Origin: Streptomyces spororaveus
Lineage (GTDB): Bacteria > Actinomycetota > Actinomycetes > Streptomycetales > Streptomycetaceae
Length of the DNA stretch: 64,000 nt
Direction: 5' to 3'
NCBI RefSeq assembly: GCF_016755875.1
Contig: NZ_BNED01000005.1
Coordinates: forward strand, 1,550,001 to 1,614,000
Each line of letters begins with the position of its first letter. The first letter of the stretch is position 1. This document shows positions 60,202 to 64,000 of the stretch, in pieces. The position numbers and the translations under genes were made by a program. The notes beneath the pieces were generated by a model that had not been told where the DNA came from, searched no databases, and was given only the letters and a program-made list of their open reading frames with translations.

Positions 60202-62378
60202 CACGCCTCCCCGGCCGCTGCCGGGTGTGCTCCGGCGGGGGCGAACGGTTCCCCGTACAGGTAGCGGCCGAGCGCGGTGACGGGAAACACCTGCCGGTAC
60301 AGGTGGTAGTTGATGGAGAAGTCCCAGGGGAAGCCGGTGCCGGTGAAGTACGGCTCGTCCCAGGTGCCGTCCTCCTTCTGGGTCTCCACCAGGTGCGCGA
60401 TGCCCCGCTCGACGGCCTTGCCCTCGCGCTCGCCGGCCGACAGCAGGGCCATCAGCGCCCAGGCCGTCTGCGAGGCGGTGGAGGCGCCTTTCCCGGCCCA
60501 GGACGGGTCCTTGTAGGAGCGCTGGTCCTCGCCCCAGCCGCCGTCCTCGTTCTGTACGGATTCCAGCCAGCGCACGGCCCGGCGGATCGCGGGATGCCCG
60601 GGGGCGATCCCGGCGGCGGTGAGGGCCGGGACCACCGAGCCGGTGCCGTAGACGTAGTTGGTGCCCCAGCGGCCGAACCAGGCGCCGCTCGCCTCCTGTT
60701 CGGCCAGCAGCCAGGCGATGCCGCGCCGGGTCCGGGCGTCTCCCGCCCGGCCCTCGAAGGCGAGCATCTCCACCACGTGGGCGGTGACGTCGGCCGAGGG
60801 CGGGTCGATGACCTCGCCGAAGTCGCAGAAGGGCAGCTTGTTCGGAAGGGGGCTGGTGTTGTCGGCGTCGAAGGCGCCCCACGCCCCGTTCCTCGACTGC
60901 ATGCCGAGGGTCCAGGACACCCCGCGGGCGATGGCGGCCTCGACCCGGACCGGGTCCGGGTGGCTGATCCGGCGCAGGGCGAGAACCACCTCGGCCGTGT
61001 CGTCGATGTCGGGGTAGGTGTCGTTGTGGAACTCGAACGCCCAGCCGCCGGGGGCGAGCCCGGGCCGGCGCACCGCCCAGTCCCCCGTGCGGACGATCTC
61101 CTCGCCGAGCATCCAGTCGGCGGCCTTGACCAGCGCCGGGTGGTCGGGGCGCAGGCCCGCGTCGGCCAGGGCGATCGCGGCGAGGCAGGTGTCCCAGACC
61201 GGGGACTGGCAGGCCTCGATCATCCGGGCGCCGTCCGCGCGCCACACCGCGAACCGCTCCAGGGACTCCAGTCCGGCGCGCATCACCGGATGCCCGAGGT
61301 CGTAGCCGAGCAGGTGCAGCGCGATGACCGAGTAGACGGCGGGTGGCTGGATCCCGCCCCAGCAGCCGTCGTTCTCCTGGCGTTCGACGATCCAGCGGCC
61401 GGCGGAGGCCATCGCGGCCCTGCGCAGTCGGCGCGGGGCGAACCGGCGGTAGACGTGCAGGGCCTTGTCCATCCGCTGGAACGCGCCGTCCCAGCTGGTC
61501 AGCGGGGCGAGTCTGCGGACGGGGTCGGGGGTCCGCGCGTCGGCGTGCAGCTCGTCGAGCGCGAAGGGGGCCGGGCGGACCGGGCGCAGTGCCGAGACCA
61601 CCGTGAGCGGGACGATGGTCTGGCGGGCCCAGCAGCCGAAGTCGTAGATGTTCAGGGGCACCCAGGGCGGCAGGAAGACCAGCTCGGGCGGGAGTTCGGG
61701 CAGGTGGTCCCAGTTCCACCAGCCGAAGAGGGCCAGCCAGATCCGGGTGAAGACGCGGGCGGCGGCGATCCCGCCGTGCGCCCGGATCCAGGCCGAGGCG
61801 CGGGTCATGTGCGGGCTGTCCGGGGCGTCCCCGGCGAGTCGCAGCGCGACGTAGGCCTCGATGGTGGCGGACAGTTCGGGCGGTCCGCCGTGGAAGGTGG
61901 CCCAGGTGCCGTCCTCCCGCTGTTCACCGCGGATGAAGAGGGCGGCGGCCTGGGTGGTGGCCTCGTCCCGGATCCCGAGGAACTGCCGCAGCAGCAGGTC
62001 CTCCGCGTCCATGGTGACGTTGGTCTCCAGGTCGCCCTTCCACCAGCCCTCGGGATCCTGGCGTTCCAGCAGGTTCCGGGTGGCGCGCGCGGCGGCCTCG
62101 TACACCCCCGGCCGGGTGCCGTCCGGGGGGCGGGGCAGATCCGCGGTGGTGCGCGGGGTGTCCCGGGCGGCTCCCGGGCGCGTGGGGCGGCCGAGCGGGC
62201 CGGGCACGCCCGGTGGGCCGTACTCGGCGCGCGCGCCGGGCCGGACGGGCCGGGCGGGCCGGGCCGGTTCTGCGGCCAGGCCCGCGGTGCGGCCCGCGGG
62301 TCCGGGCGGCGGAGCGCCCGGGGTGGATTCGCTGCCGGCGCCGGCGCTCTCGGCGCTGCCGTCGGTCGTCGCTGTCAT
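60201..62378 (-). CDS. shc: Squalene-hopene cyclase
   Basis: 725 aa, ATG 62378. The catalytic acid motif is YPDIDDTAEVVLAL (DXDD); several QW repeats are visible (QENDGCWGG, QSRNGAWGAFDADN, QNEDGGWGEDQRSYKD). It cyclises squalene to hopene/hopanol at the membrane. The N-terminal 85 residues are a Pro/Arg/Gly-rich extension that precedes the usual start (YEAAARATRNLLERQDPEGWWKGDLETN), a feature absent from the compact bacterial enzymes. It follows the prenyl synthase gene by 120 bp. Confidence 0.96.
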   Translation of the reverse strand: MTATTDGSAESAGAGSESTPGAPPPGPAGRTAGLAAEPARPARPVRPGARAEYGPPGVPGPLGRPTRPGAARDTPRTTADLPRPPDGTRPGVYEAAARATRNLLERQDPEGWWKGDLETNVTMDAEDLLLRQFLGIRDEATTQAAALFIRGEQREDGTWATFHGGPPELSATIEAYVALRLAGDAPDSPHMTRASAWIRAHGGIAAARVFTRIWLALFGWWNWDHLPELPPELVFLPPWVPLNIYDFGCWARQTIVPLTVVSALRPVRPAPFALDELHADARTPDPVRRLAPLTSWDGAFQRMDKALHVYRRFAPRRLRRAAMASAGRWIVERQENDGCWGGIQPPAVYSVIALHLLGYDLGHPVMRAGLESLERFAVWRADGARMIEACQSPVWDTCLAAIALADAGLRPDHPALVKAADWMLGEEIVRTGDWAVRRPGLAPGGWAFEFHNDTYPDIDDTAEVVLALRRISHPDPVRVEAAIARGVSWTLGMQSRNGAWGAFDADNTSPLPNKLPFCDFGEVIDPPSADVTAHVVEMLAFEGRAGDARTRRGIAWLLAEQEASGAWFGRWGTNYVYGTGSVVPALTAAGIAPGHPAIRRAVRWLESVQNEDGGWGEDQRSYKDPSWAGKGASTASQTAWALMALLSAGEREGKAVERGIAHLVETQKEDGTWDEPYFTGTGFPWDFSINYHLYRQVFPVTALGRYLYGEPFAPAGAHPAAAGEA

Positions 62379-62498
62379 GGCTTCCCCTTAGAACAGTGTC
62401 CTCTGCTGTGCTGGGGTCTGCCGTCGGCCGGTGCGCGACACGTTCAGGTGGCGGCGCCGGCCGGCGACTCGCGATTCATATCCGCTGTCGGGTGGCGA

Positions 62499-63674
62499 TC
62501 ACCTCTTGCGCACGACGACGAAGTCCGCGAGGGCCACGAGCTGGTCGCGCACGCGCTGCGGCATGTCGACGTCGTCCAGGGCCCGGATGGCCACGGCGTG
62601 CTGGCGGCGGGCCTCGTCGGCGGTCCACCGGCGGCCCCCGGCCGCCTCGATGAGGGCGGCGCGGTGGGCGAACTCGGCCTCGGAGAAGTTCTCGAAGTCA
62701 CTGCTCTTGGCATCCTCGGCGAGGAGCCGCGCGAGCTCCTCGGAGGCCTCGCCGCCGGCCGCGAGGGCGGCGACCACCGGCAGGGACTTCTTGCGCTGGC
62801 GCAGGTCGCTCCAGGTCTGCTTGCCGGTCGACTCCGGGTCGCCCCAGATGCCGAGCAGGTCGTCGACGGCCTGGAAGGCGAGGCCCAGGTGGTAGCCGTA
62901 CTCCTCCAGTTTGTCGGCGGTACGGTCGTCCGCGCCGCCGAGCACCGCGCCGATGGAGACGGCGCAGGCGAGCAGGGCGCCGGTCTTGTTGCCCTCCATC
63001 TCCAGGCACTCCTCGACGCTGACGCGCTCGCGGTGCTCGTAGGAGATGTCCTGCGCCTGGCCGTCGATGAGCTTGCGGCTGGCGGTGGTCAGCCGGCGGG
63101 TGGCGCGGCCCGCCTCCACGGTGCCGAGCTCCAGCAGCACCTCGTTGGCGAGGGCGAACAGGGCGTCGCCGACCAGGATCGCGAGGGCCGGTCCGTGGAC
63201 CTTCCACACCGTGTCGCGGTGGCGGCGCTGCTCGTCGCCGTCCATCAGGTCGTCGTGCAGCAGCGAGAAGTTGTGCACGAGCTCGACCGCGACGGCGCCG
63301 GGGATGCCGACCTCGGCCGCGGCGCCCGCGGCCTCTGCGGAGAGCAGCGCGAGAGCGGGACGAACGGCCTTGCCTCCGTCGCCGTCCGCCACGTTGCCCT
63401 GGGCGTCGATCCAGCCGAAGTGGTAGGCGGCGACGGTGTCCATGGGCGCCGCGAGCCGGTCGACGGCGGCGCGGAGCGCGGGGGTCGACAGTGTGCGGCC
63501 GCGTTCCAGGAGCGCGATCGTGTCCGCCTTCTCCACGCCCCCTCCGGCTGTGCCCACACTGGCATCCGTGTTCTCGACAGCCGGATTCCCCGGGTTCACT
63601 GGCTCTCCTCTTGTTCCTGTACGTGCTGTGCTCGTGGTGCTGGTGGTGCCGGTGCTGCTGATGGTGCTCGTCAT
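62499..63674 (-). CDS. Polyprenyl (farnesyl-type) diphosphate synthase of the hopanoid cluster
   Basis: 391 aa from ATG 63674, which overlaps the hpnE stop (ATGA, GGAGG upstream). A GTG at 63599 with its own ribosome site would remove a Ser/Thr-rich leader of 25 residues. Trans-prenyltransferase motifs: first Asp-rich LLHDDLMDGDEQRRH, LIDGQAQDISYEHRERVSVEECLEMEGNKTGALL, second Asp-rich FQAVDDLLGIWGDPESTGK. It likely supplies farnesyl diphosphate for squalene formation. Confidence 0.92.
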   Translation of the reverse strand: MTSTISSTGTTSTTSTARTGTRGEPVNPGNPAVENTDASVGTAGGGVEKADTIALLERGRTLSTPALRAAVDRLAAPMDTVAAYHFGWIDAQGNVADGDGGKAVRPALALLSAEAAGAAAEVGIPGAVAVELVHNFSLLHDDLMDGDEQRRHRDTVWKVHGPALAILVGDALFALANEVLLELGTVEAGRATRRLTTASRKLIDGQAQDISYEHRERVSVEECLEMEGNKTGALLACAVSIGAVLGGADDRTADKLEEYGYHLGLAFQAVDDLLGIWGDPESTGKQTWSDLRQRKKSLPVVAALAAGGEASEELARLLAEDAKSSDFENFSEAEFAHRAALIEAAGGRRWTADEARRQHAVAIRALDDVDMPQRVRDQLVALADFVVVRKR

Positions 63675-64000
63675 GCCGCCTCCTGCAGAGGGTGTTCGCG
63701 GTGGCGGCCGAGCGCGGCGAGTGCGGCGTGGGCCGCGCTCAGTCCGCTCCGGACGGCGCTCTCCATGGTCGCGGGCCAGCCCGTGGCAGTCCACGCACCG
63801 GCGAGGTAGAGCCCCGGCGTGTCGGTGCGCGCCCCGGGGCGCAGCCGGCCGACGCCGGGGGTGGGGGCGAAGGTGGCCGTCCGCTCCCGGGTGACGAAGA
63901 AGTCCCGTACCTTGGCGCCGCGCGCGGCGGGCAGCAGCCGTTCCAGCTCGGGCAGGTACTTGGCGCGCAGAACCGAGACGGGCTCGTCGATGTCGTCCTG
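63671..64000 (-). CDS. hpnE: Hydroxysqualene dehydroxylase HpnE, C-terminal part
   Basis: The frame enters from the right edge. It ends with EPVSVLRAKYLPELERLLPAARG, FFVTRERTATFAPTPGVGRLRPGARTDTPGLYLAGAWTATGWPATMESAVRSG, the C-terminal FAD-binding signature of squalene-associated desaturase-like flavoproteins. HpnC, HpnD and HpnE convert farnesyl diphosphate to squalene via presqualene and hydroxysqualene. Only the last 109 codons are in the window; hpnC and hpnD are expected beyond it. Confidence 0.92.
   Translation of the reverse strand, partial: QDDIDEPVSVLRAKYLPELERLLPAARGAKVRDFFVTRERTATFAPTPGVGRLRPGARTDTPGLYLAGAWTATGWPATMESAVRSGLSAAHAALAALGRHREHPLQEAA

Noticed and set aside
60225..63809. 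A 1194-codon plus-strand open frame opposite the hopanoid genes (similar very long frames lie opposite ureC, lutB and icd)
   Set aside because: High-GC sequence leaves the antisense frame open. Content is Gly/Ala/Val/Arg-biased without motifs, while the minus strand has complete family signatures.

Overview
The window is high-GC actinobacterial chromosome, almost certainly Streptomyces. The evidence is third-position G/C bias, TTG and GTG starts with GGAGG-type ribosome binding sites, a cvnA-B-C-D conservon, a hopanoid cluster, a GH46 chitosanase, monomeric isocitrate dehydrogenase, and a c-di-AMP riboswitch ahead of a LysM/M23 cell-wall hydrolase.

Layout. 0-11.3 kb: an unusual nitrogen-metabolism locus with three agmatine/peptidylarginine-deiminase family enzymes (one cytosolic, two with Tat-type leaders), a divergent urease (fused UreA-UreB plus UreC with a substituted flap cysteine and no maturation genes), a solute-binding lipoprotein, two paralogous TetR regulators and a receptor-type Ser/Thr kinase. 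Five copies of one palindrome (GACTGAA-N2-TTCAGTC) lie in front of these transcription units, each overlapping a TTGACT -35 box with a -10-like hexamer 17-18 nt downstream. This is the strongest candidate for a little-described system. 11.4-17.7 kb: membrane proteins, an NfeD gene next to a 5'-truncated flotillin, a doubly frameshifted PucR-type regulator and an ABC-ATPase scrap beside tRNA-Pro. 18-27.3 kb: lutABC, cobF, a class V aminotransferase, a GH71 enzyme, an NB-ARC remnant and a membrane-anchored MazF/PemK-like protein. 27.5-43.9 kb: icd, chitosanase, corA, a TOBE-HTH protein, argP-lysE with a concentric palindromic repeat, a tandem Nudix protein, two MFS pumps with an ArsR regulator, a long-form GAPDH and a phospholipase D. 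43.9-47.6 kb: a secreted Trp/His/Lys repeat protein, then a degenerate stretch (secreted-protein pseudogene, a two-gene module of unknown function, an integrase remnant) ending at the 3' end of a second, identical tRNA-Pro; this looks like the scar of an integrated element. 47.7-57 kb: the conservon with a GAF protein, several hydrolases, the riboswitch-controlled M23 protein and a tyrosine phosphatase. 57-64 kb: the hopanoid operon (hpnE, prenyl synthase, shc, hpnG, hpnH, class III aminotransferase), which runs off the right edge.

How the parts may work together. The TetR/palindrome regulon would co-induce uptake (binding lipoprotein), deimination of guanidino compounds inside and outside the membrane, and possibly urea hydrolysis, releasing ammonium; the inducer is unknown. 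The hopanoid genes make squalene through hydroxysqualene, cyclise it to hopene, add adenosine (HpnH), remove adenine (HpnG) and probably aminate the side chain. LutABC oxidises lactate. ArgP-LysE senses and exports basic amino acids. Gene functions come from motif reading and family knowledge only; no database search was run.
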